From the NCBI GenBank assembly GCA_051873875.1, contig JBJEFI010000055.1:1-13157 (forward strand): a stretch of 13,157 nt of DNA. Reading direction: 5' to 3'. Numbering within the stretch: the first letter of the stretch is position 1; the number at the start of each line of letters is the position of its first letter. Below are positions 5,756 through 12,980 of this stretch, piece by piece. Position numbers and translations under genes: made by a program. The DNA comes from JBJEFI01 sp051873875 (GTDB lineage: Bacteria; Bacillota; Bacilli; Bacillales; Bacillaceae_G). Below the pieces are notes generated by a model. That model had not been told where the DNA came from and searched no databases. It worked only from the letters and a program-made list of their open reading frames with translations.

Positions 5756-7435
5756 ATGAATCATTCTGTTCGATTTCAACGTGTATTCTTTACATGTTTA
5801 TTTATTTTTTCATTAGTTGCGATTGTTTTTACAATAATTTATTCAACAAAAATGACACCTGTGATTCATGCAACAAATATTGAAGAAGTAAAAATAGATT
5901 GGCACTATCTCTTACCAAAAGAACAAAAACATGGAACAATCACACTTCCTGGGGAAATCAAAGAAGCAAAAGCAAATGAACCTTTTATAATAGAAGGAAC
6001 TTTTCAAGTAAACAAAAATGATACAATATTGTTGCGTTCTTTAAACCAGGATATACATGTTTATATAAATGATAAACTTGTTGAAACATATGAACGAAAC
6101 AACAAATCAAACATCAAAAAAATAACAACACCAAAATGGCACTTTATCGCTACAGATTCAGAAGAGATTAAATTGCGAATCGAATATGAAACACCTTACC
6201 CGTATTATGCTGGAAAGCTTAATGAGATTTATCATGGCTCTTCAAATGATCTTCTTTCTTTTATTCTTTTAAAGTATCTTCCGAGCTTTTTTCTTGGTCT
6301 TTTAGCCCTATTAAATGGAGTTTTTTTACTATTTTTACGGTTTGCTTTAGTCAAAATAAAAGAACGGCCTGCTGAATTACTTTATATTGGTTTATTTTCA
6401 TTACTAACAGGTATTTGGCTTATGACAGAAAGTAGAGTTTGGGATTTATTTATGACATCTCCATCGCTTAAATACATGATGTGTTTTTCAGCATATTACT
6501 TACTTCCAATTCCGCTTTTATTATATATGGAGAAAATTTTCACAAATAATTGGAAACATTATTTTCTTGGACTTGCTTATTTTTCAGGTTTCTTTTTTAT
6601 CGTTGCTAGTATATTGGAATATACGAATATCTTTGACTACATTCAATTTATTCCTTATTACAATACATATTTATCTATTGTCTTAATCATTACGGCTATT
6701 ATTGTTACAAATGAAATCAAAAACGAAGGCATCCAAAAGAATAAATATTTTTGGCCTGGCCTTATTATCTTAATGTTTTGTGCCCTTGGCGATATGATTA
6801 TTTCAACTATTACAGAATATCACTATGTTAATAATCTATTTCAGCTAGGTCTTCTTATTTTGAGTTTCTTTATGGCATTTAATTTATTTCATGAGATTTA
6901 TCGTATTTATAAGATTAAATATGAATTCGAAAAAATGTCTTCTCTATTTTATACAGATGCCTTAACAAATTTGCGAAATGTAGCTGCCTTTTTAGAAATG
7001 AAAATATTTGTTGATACATACAAAACACGCTACGACAATATTAGTATCATTATGCTGGACATAAATGATTTAAAAGAAACAAATGATAATTTAGGACATG
7101 CTTATGGAGATGAATTAATTAAATCAGCAGCAACTCATATGAAGGTATTTTTTGATACTGAGGAGATTTATCGAATTGGTGGAGATGAATTCGTCATTAT
7201 TAATTTCGAAAAAACACAAAAACAAATTGAAACGAAAATCGGACAATTTAAGGAATATTTAACCCATTATAATAAAACGACAACGCTTCCTTTACATATC
7301 GCAATTGGATATGCAATGGTTCAATCAGAGGAAGCATTTCAACAAACATTCGAACGTGCTGATTCTAATATGTATATAAATAAGAGAGAAATGAAACAAC
7401 GAGTAACTCATCACCTTCGTATATACGCAAAATAA
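5756..7435 (+). CDS. Membrane-bound GGDEF diguanylate cyclase with 7TM sensor module
   Basis: A 559-residue protein that should make cyclic di-GMP from two GTP at the inner face of the membrane. After TM1 (about 10-30) comes an extracytoplasmic beta-rich domain (about 45-165), then about seven helices (170-382), the layout of 7TMR-DISM receptors. The GGDEF domain (about 395-555) shows DALTNLRN, the metal Asp D435 in MLDIND, the guanine-binding NDNLGHAYGDEL, and the intact signature RIGGDEF (475-479). The inhibitory RxxD site just before it is missing (FDTE instead), so product inhibition there is unlikely. ATG 5756 follows AAAGGGG; the upstream in-frame GTG at 5726 lies at the transcription start. 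The ligand is unknown. No effector or phosphodiesterase is adjacent, but the gene lies near surface-protein remnants and polysaccharide-export genes, which cyclic di-GMP often controls. Confidence 0.93.
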   Translation: MNHSVRFQRVFFTCLFIFSLVAIVFTIIYSTKMTPVIHATNIEEVKIDWHYLLPKEQKHGTITLPGEIKEAKANEPFIIEGTFQVNKNDTILLRSLNQDIHVYINDKLVETYERNNKSNIKKITTPKWHFIATDSEEIKLRIEYETPYPYYAGKLNEIYHGSSNDLLSFILLKYLPSFFLGLLALLNGVFLLFLRFALVKIKERPAELLYIGLFSLLTGIWLMTESRVWDLFMTSPSLKYMMCFSAYYLLPIPLLLYMEKIFTNNWKHYFLGLAYFSGFFFIVASILEYTNIFDYIQFIPYYNTYLSIVLIITAIIVTNEIKNEGIQKNKYFWPGLIILMFCALGDMIISTITEYHYVNNLFQLGLLILSFFMAFNLFHEIYRIYKIKYEFEKMSSLFYTDALTNLRNVAAFLEMKIFVDTYKTRYDNISIIMLDINDLKETNDNLGHAYGDELIKSAATHMKVFFDTEEIYRIGGDEFVIINFEKTQKQIETKIGQFKEYLTHYNKTTTLPLHIAIGYAMVQSEEAFQQTFERADSNMYINKREMKQRVTHHLRIYAK

Positions 7436-7446
7436 AGCAAAACTTC

Positions 7447-7480
7447 CATCAGTGAGAGTTTCTTTCATCTCCCACTGATG
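7447..7480. other. Imperfect 12-bp hairpin just after the cyclase gene
   Basis: CATCAGTGAGAG (7447-7458) pairs with CTCCCACTGATG (7469-7480) with a single mismatch across a 10-nt loop. Only a short T stretch follows on either strand, so it may be a weak terminator or a processing/stability hairpin. Confidence 0.6.
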
Positions 7481-7529
7481 TTTAGTTGAACCAATCAGGT
7501 AGTTAAGGCAGGATAACAAGAAGCTGTTA

Positions 7530-7560
7530 AAAACCTTTCAATAAAATGAGAGGTTTTCTT
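7530..7560. terminator. Intrinsic terminator after the cyclase gene
   Basis: AAAACCTTTC (7530-7539) and GAGAGGTTTT (7548-7557) form a 10-bp stem with one T-G wobble and an 8-nt loop, followed by CTT. The opposite strand runs into TTTTTAAC, so it can act in both directions. Confidence 0.65.
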
Positions 7561-7626
7561 ATGTCATCTATATTAAATCTCCATTATCGTTGGTTTCGCT
7601 TTCAATAATTTGAATATTTTTACTTT

Positions 7627-7656
7627 AAGTTTGTGTATTTATTCACAAACTTTTTT
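7627..7656 (+). terminator. Perfect hairpin with T tract in front of cstA (terminator or attenuator)
   Basis: AAGTTTGTG (7627-7635) pairs perfectly with CACAAACTT (7644-7652) across 8 nt and runs into six T (7651-7656). It lies only about 47 nt before the cstA ATG. If cstA is transcribed from a nearer site such as TATACT (7661-7666), the hairpin simply blocks read-through. If the promoter is upstream, it would attenuate cstA. No competing antiterminator was recognised. Confidence 0.6.
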
Positions 7657-7702
7657 ACTATATACTGTAACAAGCTTTAACTATATATCAGGAGGATGAA
7701 CA

Positions 7703-9133
7703 ATGACAACATTTTTTATCGGTATCGCCATTTTAATTGTTGGTTACTTTACCTATGGTGCTTACATCAATCGAGTATTTGTACCAAATGACGACCAACA
7801 AACACCTGCTTATACAAAGCAAGATGGCGTAGACTTTATGCCACTAGGAGAGAAGAAAAATTCACTTATTCAATTATTAAATATTGCAGGGACAGGACCT
7901 ATTTTTGGGGCAATTCAAGGTGCACTGTTCGGACCAATCGCTTTTTTATTAATTCCGATTGGCAATATTTTTGCAGGCGCTGTTCATGATTATTTCATCG
8001 GCTTGCTATCTGTTCGCAACAACGGTGAGGGGCTACCAAAGCTTGCACAAAAATTCTTAGGGAGACCAATTTATCATTTAGTAAACGCTTTAACAGCTAT
8101 TTTATTATTACTCGTTGGTGCTGTTTTTGTTAAATCACCAGCTGATTTATTTGCCGCAACTTTTGGTGGCGTTGCATCTACAATTGCTATTATTATTTTC
8201 GTTTATTATATTGTGGCAACACTACTACCAATTGATAAAATTATCGGACGCTTTTATCCACTTTTTGGTGCATTATTATTACTAAGTGCTGCTGCCATTT
8301 TTATTGGCATTGTATTAAAAGGATACTCTGTTCCAAATTTCACGTTGGCAAGTATAAATGAACATCCAAGTGGATTACCAATTTTCCCATTGTTTTTTAC
8401 AACGGTAACATGTGGATTAATTTCCGGCTTCCACGCCACACAATCACCACTTGTATCTCGTACATTACAAAAAGAATCTCAAGGACGTCGTGTCTTTTAT
8501 GGCATGATGGTTGTTGAAGGTATCATTGCAATGATTTGGGCACTTGGTGCAATGGTTATTTTCCGTGAAGGCGGCGCAGTTGATTTAGTTGCTTATGTTG
8601 GCAACCCTGCTGGCGTTGTAATGGACATTGCAACATTAATTCTTGGCGCTGGCTTCGGTACAATTGCCGTTCTTGGTATTATCGTCTTGCCAATTACATC
8701 TGGGGATACAGCATTCCGTAGCTTACGCTTAATCATTGCTGAATATATTAATCTACCACAAGGTGGCATTAAAAATCGTTTAGTAATTGCCCTACCAATT
8801 TTCTTAGTTGGCTTCGCCCTTGTCTTCTTTATCGACTTCTCCCTATTATGGAGATACTTTGCATGGGCAAACCAAACAGTTGGTACAGTGGCATTATTCG
8901 TATGTACTGCCTATTTATATAAAGCAAAGAAACCATACTTTATTACATTAGTTCCTGCCGTTTTCTTAGCCTATGTATCCTTTGCATACATCTTAAATGC
9001 AAAAATTGGCTTTAACATGTCATGGAATAGTTCTTATGTAATTGGTGGAATCCTAACAGCTATCACAACAGCTTTCTTCTTATTTAGTATGAACAAACAA
9101 GAAAAAGAAATGCGTAGCAAATTAGCAGCTTAA
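7703..9133 (+). CDS. cstA: CstA-family carbon-starvation transporter (short form)
   Basis: The 476 residues are almost all membrane helices (about 12-14). The CstA signature is present early: GTGPIFGAIQGALFGPIAFLLIP, then GNIFAGAVHDYFIGLLSVRNNGEGLP. Later come FHATQSPLVSRTL and ITSGDTAFRSLRL, both conserved in the family. E. coli CstA and BtsT (about 700 residues) take up pyruvate with protons and have been linked to peptide uptake; this belongs to the shorter class lacking the long C-terminal part. AGGAGG precedes the ATG by seven bases. The gene stands alone between terminators, with a hairpin in front. TGTAACAAGCTTTAAC at 7667-7682 only loosely resembles a CcpA box. Substrate (pyruvate most likely) is inferred from family. 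Confidence 0.92.
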   Translation: MTTFFIGIAILIVGYFTYGAYINRVFVPNDDQQTPAYTKQDGVDFMPLGEKKNSLIQLLNIAGTGPIFGAIQGALFGPIAFLLIPIGNIFAGAVHDYFIGLLSVRNNGEGLPKLAQKFLGRPIYHLVNALTAILLLLVGAVFVKSPADLFAATFGGVASTIAIIIFVYYIVATLLPIDKIIGRFYPLFGALLLLSAAAIFIGIVLKGYSVPNFTLASINEHPSGLPIFPLFFTTVTCGLISGFHATQSPLVSRTLQKESQGRRVFYGMMVVEGIIAMIWALGAMVIFREGGAVDLVAYVGNPAGVVMDIATLILGAGFGTIAVLGIIVLPITSGDTAFRSLRLIIAEYINLPQGGIKNRLVIALPIFLVGFALVFFIDFSLLWRYFAWANQTVGTVALFVCTAYLYKAKKPYFITLVPAVFLAYVSFAYILNAKIGFNMSWNSSYVIGGILTAITTAFFLFSMNKQEKEMRSKLAA

Positions 9134-9158
9134 TAGAAAAATCTAAATAACACAAACA

Positions 9159-9193
9159 AAAACCACCCTTGTATAAATAACAAGGGTGGTTTT
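9159..9193. terminator. Bidirectional terminator between cstA and the MFS gene
   Basis: AAAACCACCCTTG (9159-9171) and CAAGGGTGGTTTT (9181-9193) make a 13-bp perfect stem around a 9-nt loop with T runs on both strands, serving two convergent genes. It ends two bases before the MFS stop codon. Confidence 0.9.
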
Positions 9194-9195
9194 CC

Positions 9196-10407
9196 TTAAG
9201 CTGATTTTTCTCTTCCTACATGACCGATTCTATTTTTCTTAATAGAAAAAGAAATAACAATAATAATTGAAATTGTCCCGAATACTAATACCATGTTTTG
9301 AAATCCAATTGTATCTAAAAATAAACCAGAACAAACAAGGATAAATTGGAATAACAGACGATCTAACATTCCTTTAAAAGAAAAGAAACGACCATGTAAT
9401 TCTCGTTGTACCATCGTTTGAAATAATGTTGCAGCTATTGGGAAGAATACCCCAGCTGATAAACCAAAAATCGTAAAGGAAATAATCGATGGAATTTTCA
9501 TATCAGCAAAGTATAACGAAATATGGGCAAAAGCCATAAACATGGCTGCTAATAGCATCACATTAATTGGATTTTTATTACCTGTAACCCGTTTTGCCAC
9601 AAAAGCTCCAATCATAAACCCAAGACCTTCCGCTGTATACAACCAACTTTTAATTGCTGCATCGCCTTGTAACTCCCCAATTTTTAAAACCATTAAGTTA
9701 AAACTACCTAAAAACAGTGTCGGTACAAGTAGCAGCACTAATCCCATTAGTACTTGTGGTGTTGATGTTAAGATTGGCCATACTTCTTTAAATCCACCTT
9801 CAGATGCTTGTTGTTTCTCCATTTTCTTCTCTGTCTTCTTCGTATTATCCCCTTCAATATGTAAAACAAGCGTACAACCTAAAATAAAGATATAAGCTAC
9901 CATAGATAAAAAGTAAATTTGAAATAACGTTAAATATAATAACAAAATCCCCGCTAATGCTGTCCCCATTATTCGTGCAACAGTTCCAACATTCATATGT
10001 AATCCATTCAGACTCATTAATTGATGTTCTTTTACAATTAATGGAATTGTAGCTTGTAATGCTGGTAAATAAAAGGCAGTTGCTATCCCTATTACTACCA
10101 TATAGACACACATCCACAAAATACTATCCATCCAAATTGCAATAAACATAAACAGAACAGAAATAATTCGGACAATGCTAGAATAAATCATTACTTTCTT
10201 CTTGGAAGTCCTATCAATCACTTTTCCTGCTAAAGGTCCAAATAACACCCCAGCAAACATACCAATTAATAAGATTAATGATTTATGCAGATCAGACGGT
10301 ACGAGCTGCTGCAAAAATTCTAAATTCCCTATCGTCCCTAGCCATAATCCTAAATTTGCTATAAATTCCCCCATCATTAAAATCCATACATTTTTGTTTT
10401 TTAGCAT
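9196..10407 (-). CDS. MFS transporter, probable drug or metabolite exporter
   Basis: This 403-residue protein has the 12-helix plan of the major facilitator superfamily. The loop between TM2 and TM3 carries the motif-A variant GPLAGKVIDRTSKKKV (57-72), the form seen in proton-driven exporters. A long positively charged central loop (about 183-205, DNTKKTEKKMEKQQ) separates the two halves, and a basic tail ends the protein. The overall look is that of the EntS/multidrug-efflux-like group, but the substrate cannot be told. GGGGGAAGGA lies about ten bases before the ATG. The gene is monocistronic, and a perfect 18-bp palindrome lies 84 bp upstream of its start, a possible operator site. Confidence 0.88.
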   Translation of the reverse strand: MLKNKNVWILMMGEFIANLGLWLGTIGNLEFLQQLVPSDLHKSLILLIGMFAGVLFGPLAGKVIDRTSKKKVMIYSSIVRIISVLFMFIAIWMDSILWMCVYMVVIGIATAFYLPALQATIPLIVKEHQLMSLNGLHMNVGTVARIMGTALAGILLLYLTLFQIYFLSMVAYIFILGCTLVLHIEGDNTKKTEKKMEKQQASEGGFKEVWPILTSTPQVLMGLVLLLVPTLFLGSFNLMVLKIGELQGDAAIKSWLYTAEGLGFMIGAFVAKRVTGNKNPINVMLLAAMFMAFAHISLYFADMKIPSIISFTIFGLSAGVFFPIAATLFQTMVQRELHGRFFSFKGMLDRLLFQFILVCSGLFLDTIGFQNMVLVFGTISIIIVISFSIKKNRIGHVGREKSA

Positions 10408-10490
10408 ACGCTGTTCATCCTTCCCCCTTTTCTTTATCCTGTTCTAACTTACACTAAGATCTTCATTTCCAAACATAAATCAGCAAGAAC

Positions 10491-10508
10491 GTTATTTGTT
10501 CAAATAAC
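10491..10508. repeat. Perfect 18-bp palindrome, candidate operator
   Basis: GTTATTTGTTCAAATAAC has 8-bp arms and a TT centre. It lies between the leftward MFS gene (start 10407) and the rightward small frame at 10525. The size and near-perfect symmetry suit a TetR- or MarR-type dimer, but no regulator gene is next to it, so the link is a guess. There is no T tract, so it is not a terminator. Confidence 0.6.
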
Positions 10509-10524
10509 CCTCAAGAGGAGATGA

Positions 10525-10626
10525 ATGAAAACTCTCTTAAGGGAAATTTCAATTTATATAATACTATTTATCTTACTCCTCCCTTTCCTTCATTGTCTAT
10601 ATATTTCATCAATTGTTGATAATTAG
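10525..10626 (+). CDS. Possible 33-residue membrane peptide
   Basis: ATG at 10525 follows AGAGGAG by four bases and opens a 33-codon frame: an N-terminus with charged residues (MKTLLRE), an uninterrupted hydrophobic stretch (ISIYIILFILLLPFLH, about residues 8-23), then CLYISSIVDN and a TAG stop. That reads like a single-pass small membrane protein. A nested start at 10521 in another frame gives a poorer 32-residue product. I see no clear promoter, and no known family is recognised; a chance frame in AT-rich DNA remains possible. Confidence 0.4.
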   Translation: MKTLLREISIYIILFILLLPFLHCLYISSIVDN

Positions 10627-10691
10627 AAAATCCAAACAAATCATTATCATTCTCGACCTTCCCCATTTACGATGTTTTCGAAAGAAACCAT

Positions 10692-10736
10692 AAAAAAGAC
10701 GCACTCGAATGTACAGAGGTACAGTGCGTCTTTTTT
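10692..10736. terminator. Strong bidirectional terminator
   Basis: AAAAAAGACGCACT (10692-10705) pairs perfectly with AGTGCGTCTTTTTT (10723-10736). The 17-nt loop itself holds a short GTAC/GTAC pairing. Six T follow on either strand, ending the 63-residue gene (stop 10738) leftward and any transcript from the left. Confidence 0.92.
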
Positions 10737-10737
10737 A

Positions 10738-10929
10738 TTAAATATCTATTGAATGCTTTTCGGCAAATTGCTGTAAAAACGACAACGTCTCATCCCGCAA
10801 ATCTTTCCGTTCAATCCCCTTTTCAATAACTTCTTTCATATAAGCTACTTTTTCACATGTTGTCTCATCTTGGTGATGCCCTTTATAAGGTAAATTTTCT
10901 ATTCCCTTTGCCTTTTGCACATCTCCCAC
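10738..10929 (-). CDS. Uncharacterised 63-residue soluble protein
   Basis: I do not recognise a family. The product is charged and soluble. An N-terminal stretch (GDVQKAKGIENLPYKGHHQDETTC) contains two adjacent histidines and one cysteine, and the rest (about 25-63) looks like two amphipathic helices (EKVAYMKEVIEKGIERK and LRDETLSFLQQFAEKH). There is no signal peptide or membrane segment. The start is GTG (10927-10929) with AGGGAG eight bases ahead. A clear sigma-A promoter upstream (TTGAAA, 17 bp, TATTAT) and the strong terminator right after the stop show a genuine single-gene transcription unit. It is divergent from the sigma factor gene, which might hint at a regulatory partner, but nothing in the sequence shows it. 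Confidence 0.75.
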   Translation of the reverse strand: MGDVQKAKGIENLPYKGHHQDETTCEKVAYMKEVIEKGIERKDLRDETLSFLQQFAEKHSIDI

Positions 10930-10966
10930 TCACTTTCTCCCTTTTGTAAAAAACTACTTATTCCCC

Positions 10967-10995
10967 ATAATAATCCACAAACCGAGTCTTTTCAA
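10967..10995 (-). promoter_or_regulatory. Sigma-A promoter of the 63-residue gene
   Basis: On the minus strand TTGAAA (10995-10990), a 17-bp spacer and TATTAT (10972-10967) form a near-consensus promoter. Its start site near 10960 leaves a leader of about 30 nt to the GTG. Confidence 0.75.
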
Positions 10996-11286
10996 CAACT
11001 TTCATAAAATTGAAAAAACACCGCCCCATTTTATTCACAAATTGGTTGAATTTTCAATCGAACACACATGTTCGTCTCTTCTTTTATTTATGTCTATTGC
11101 ACAAACAGAACATTAGTTCTCGTCTTTTCGTTACGTTTTCACCCCTTCGACAGAAATTTTTTCCCGTTGATACCTTTGACACATCAAGTGAGCCTTCCAC
11201 AAAAGCAATGTTGCTCGTAGTTAGTAACTGCCACTTCATTTTTTAGTGTCAATCAGAAGGAATCAATCGTCAAAGGGGGAAAAAAG
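10996..11286. other. Region between the divergent small gene and sigma factor gene
   Basis: About 290 nt with no convincing gene. Two dyads of GAAC/GTTC type lie here: CGAACACACATGTTCG (11059-11074, 6-nt centre) and AGAACATTAGTTCT (11107-11120, 4-nt centre). The second has the spacing of a LexA (DinR) box but not the full consensus. A consensus -35 TTGACA (11176-11181) has no -10 at the proper distance, so the sigma gene may use another form of polymerase. AGTTAGTAACT (11219-11229) is another small palindrome. Confidence 0.5.
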
Positions 11287-11784
11287 ATGAAACCAGCTAC
11301 ATTTGAAAGAACAATCGAACAGTATGACCGTTTAATAAAAGCCTTAATGAGCAAGCTACATCTTTATCAAAATCACGATGAATTTTATCAAATTGGCTTA
11401 ATTGGCTTATGGAAAGCCTACGAAACATTTGATACTAAAAAAGGATCACCTTTTTCTTCTTATGCCTATCAAACTATTTATTATGAGCTGCTTAATCATT
11501 TAAAGAAAGACCATCTTCATCAAGAGCGAACAACTTATTTAGACACAACAATTGCCGAAACAATTCCGGAGAAAGAACAAGACTTATTAGAACCACTCAT
11601 GTTTCAGCAATCCATTCAATCTTTATCGACAAGAGAACAACTTATTATTACGGAACGTTTTCAAAATGGCTTAACGTTTAAAGAAATTGCTACTAAACAT
11701 CACATTCATTTCGAAAATGTACGATCTATTTATCGCAATAGCTTAAAAAAACTAAAACAAACGCATCAGTTGCAACGCTGTTAA
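11287..11784 (+). CDS. Small sigma-70-family RNA polymerase sigma factor
   Basis: The 165 residues contain sigma region 2 (about 20-78), with the core-binding/-10 melting stretch FYQIGLIGLWKAYETFDTKKGSPFSSYAYQ, and region 4 (about 105-160), with LSTREQLIITERF and the helix-turn-helix TFKEIATKHHIHFENVRSIYRNSLKKL. Region 3 is absent, as in ECF-sized factors. Similar short factors in Bacillales include ComX- and SigO-like proteins. The ATG has AAAGGGGG seven bases ahead. No anti-sigma gene sits downstream; instead the gene's last 33 bases overlap the end of glxK on the other strand, with no terminator between. It lies about 1.2 kb from a DUF1659 gene, the kind of gene found near SigO/YvrI-type loci, which I take as a possible target. 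It ends in cysteine. Confidence 0.88.
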   Translation: MKPATFERTIEQYDRLIKALMSKLHLYQNHDEFYQIGLIGLWKAYETFDTKKGSPFSSYAYQTIYYELLNHLKKDHLHQERTTYLDTTIAETIPEKEQDLLEPLMFQQSIQSLSTREQLIITERFQNGLTFKEIATKHHIHFENVRSIYRNSLKKLKQTHQLQRC

Positions 11785-12879
11785 TCGTAAATTATCTTTT
11801 GTTGTTTGGGCATTCATTGCTTCCTCTAACGTCATCGGTCTATTTACAATCGAGAAAAAGCCGTGAATGCCTACTTTGTTTATTAGAGTAGCCTCAGCCG
11901 TTGTCGCTCCGGCTAATGCAATCACTTTTGCTGGATAGCCCTTCGCTATATTGGCCACACCAACTACGGCTTTTCCCATTGCTGTCTGCCCGTCTAAGCA
12001 CCCTTCACCCGTAATAACGAAATCAGCATCTTTTATATCTTCTTCTAGTTGAATATGTTCCATTACAAGTTGGATACCTGACTGTAACGAACCGTTTAAA
12101 AAAGCTAAAAATCCAGCCCCTAAGCCACCAGCCGCGCCAGCACCAGGAACATTTCCAATCTCTTTTCCAAGTTCTCTTTTTATTACATCTGCAAAATGAC
12201 GTAACCCTTGATCTAAAGTGATAACCATTTTAGGAGTCGCTCCTTTTTGTGGGCCATATACATACGCTGCCCCATTATCACCATACAATGGATTTTTCAC
12301 ATCACAAGCTACTTGAAAAGTGCACTCTTTTAATTGAGGTAAAGCATTCGTGCAATCTATTTTTTCAATTTCAGTTAATCCTTTTCCACCAAAGCCTATT
12401 TCGCTTCCTTCTTTATTTAAAAAACGAAATCCTAAGCTTTGTAACATCCCAACGCCACCATCATTCGTTGCACTGCCACCTAATCCAATGACAAAATGAC
12501 GGCATCCACGATAAATGGCTGCTTTTATCATTTCCCCAACGCCATATGTTGTTGTATTTAAAGGATTGCGCTTATTAAGTGGAACTTGTGTAAGTCCTGC
12601 CGCTTCCGCCACTTCAATAACCGCTGTTTTTTTATCCCCTAAAATACCATATGTAGCATTTACCTTTTCGTAAATTGGTCCCATCACATTCACTGTTTCA
12701 AAACGCCCATTTGTTCCTTTTACAAGTGCTTCTACTGTCCCCTCGCCACCATCTGCTAATGGCTTCACAATCACCTGTGCATGAGGATGAGCAGCCAGCA
12801 CTCCTTCCCTCACCGCTTCTCCAGCCTCTAAAGAAGCCACACTTCCCTTAAACGAATCCATTACAACAACAACTTTCAT
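11752..12879 (-). CDS. glxK: Glycerate kinase, GlxK/GarK family
   Basis: A 375-residue enzyme that phosphorylates glycerate with ATP (2-phosphoglycerate is the usual product of this family), feeding glyoxylate or glycerate breakdown into glycolysis. Signature segments are all present: MDSFKGS (7-13), PLADGGEGT (40-48), IGLGGSATNDGGVGML (131-146), GAGAAGGLGAG (246-256) and VITGEGCLDGQTAMGKA (288-304). The ATG at 12877-12879 is chosen because it has GGAGG seven bases ahead and gives the family's normal MKVVVVMDSFKGS beginning; a longer frame from 12921 adds 14 unrelated residues. No glyoxylate carboligase or tartronate reductase genes are adjacent. Its 3' end overlaps the sigma factor gene by 33 bases in convergent orientation, so antisense transcription is likely. 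Confidence 0.95.
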   Translation of the reverse strand: MKVVVVMDSFKGSVASLEAGEAVREGVLAAHPHAQVIVKPLADGGEGTVEALVKGTNGRFETVNVMGPIYEKVNATYGILGDKKTAVIEVAEAAGLTQVPLNKRNPLNTTTYGVGEMIKAAIYRGCRHFVIGLGGSATNDGGVGMLQSLGFRFLNKEGSEIGFGGKGLTEIEKIDCTNALPQLKECTFQVACDVKNPLYGDNGAAYVYGPQKGATPKMVITLDQGLRHFADVIKRELGKEIGNVPGAGAAGGLGAGFLAFLNGSLQSGIQLVMEHIQLEEDIKDADFVITGEGCLDGQTAMGKAVVGVANIAKGYPAKVIALAGATTAEATLINKVGIHGFFSIVNRPMTLEEAMNAQTTKDNLRLTALQLMRLF

Positions 12880-12980
12880 ATGATACCTCCAGTGGGAACA
12901 GTCCCCCTCAAATTTCGCCAAATATCTTTACCCATTTTATCACTGTCAATTCTATATATAAAGCGAAGGAGGTGATACAA

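Noticed and set aside
9854..10117. Leftward 87-codon frame inside the MFS gene
   Set aside because: It is an alternate reading of a membrane-protein gene with Asn/Ser/Cys-rich nonsense; the MFS frame is clearly real.
11010..11246. 78-codon rightward frame before the sigma gene
   Set aside because: It begins with TTG without a ribosome site, has no recognisable domain, and spans the dyad region; likely chance.
12880..12921. Longer glycerate kinase start with 14 extra residues
   Set aside because: The added residues are unlike the family, and the internal ATG has a strong GGAGG site.
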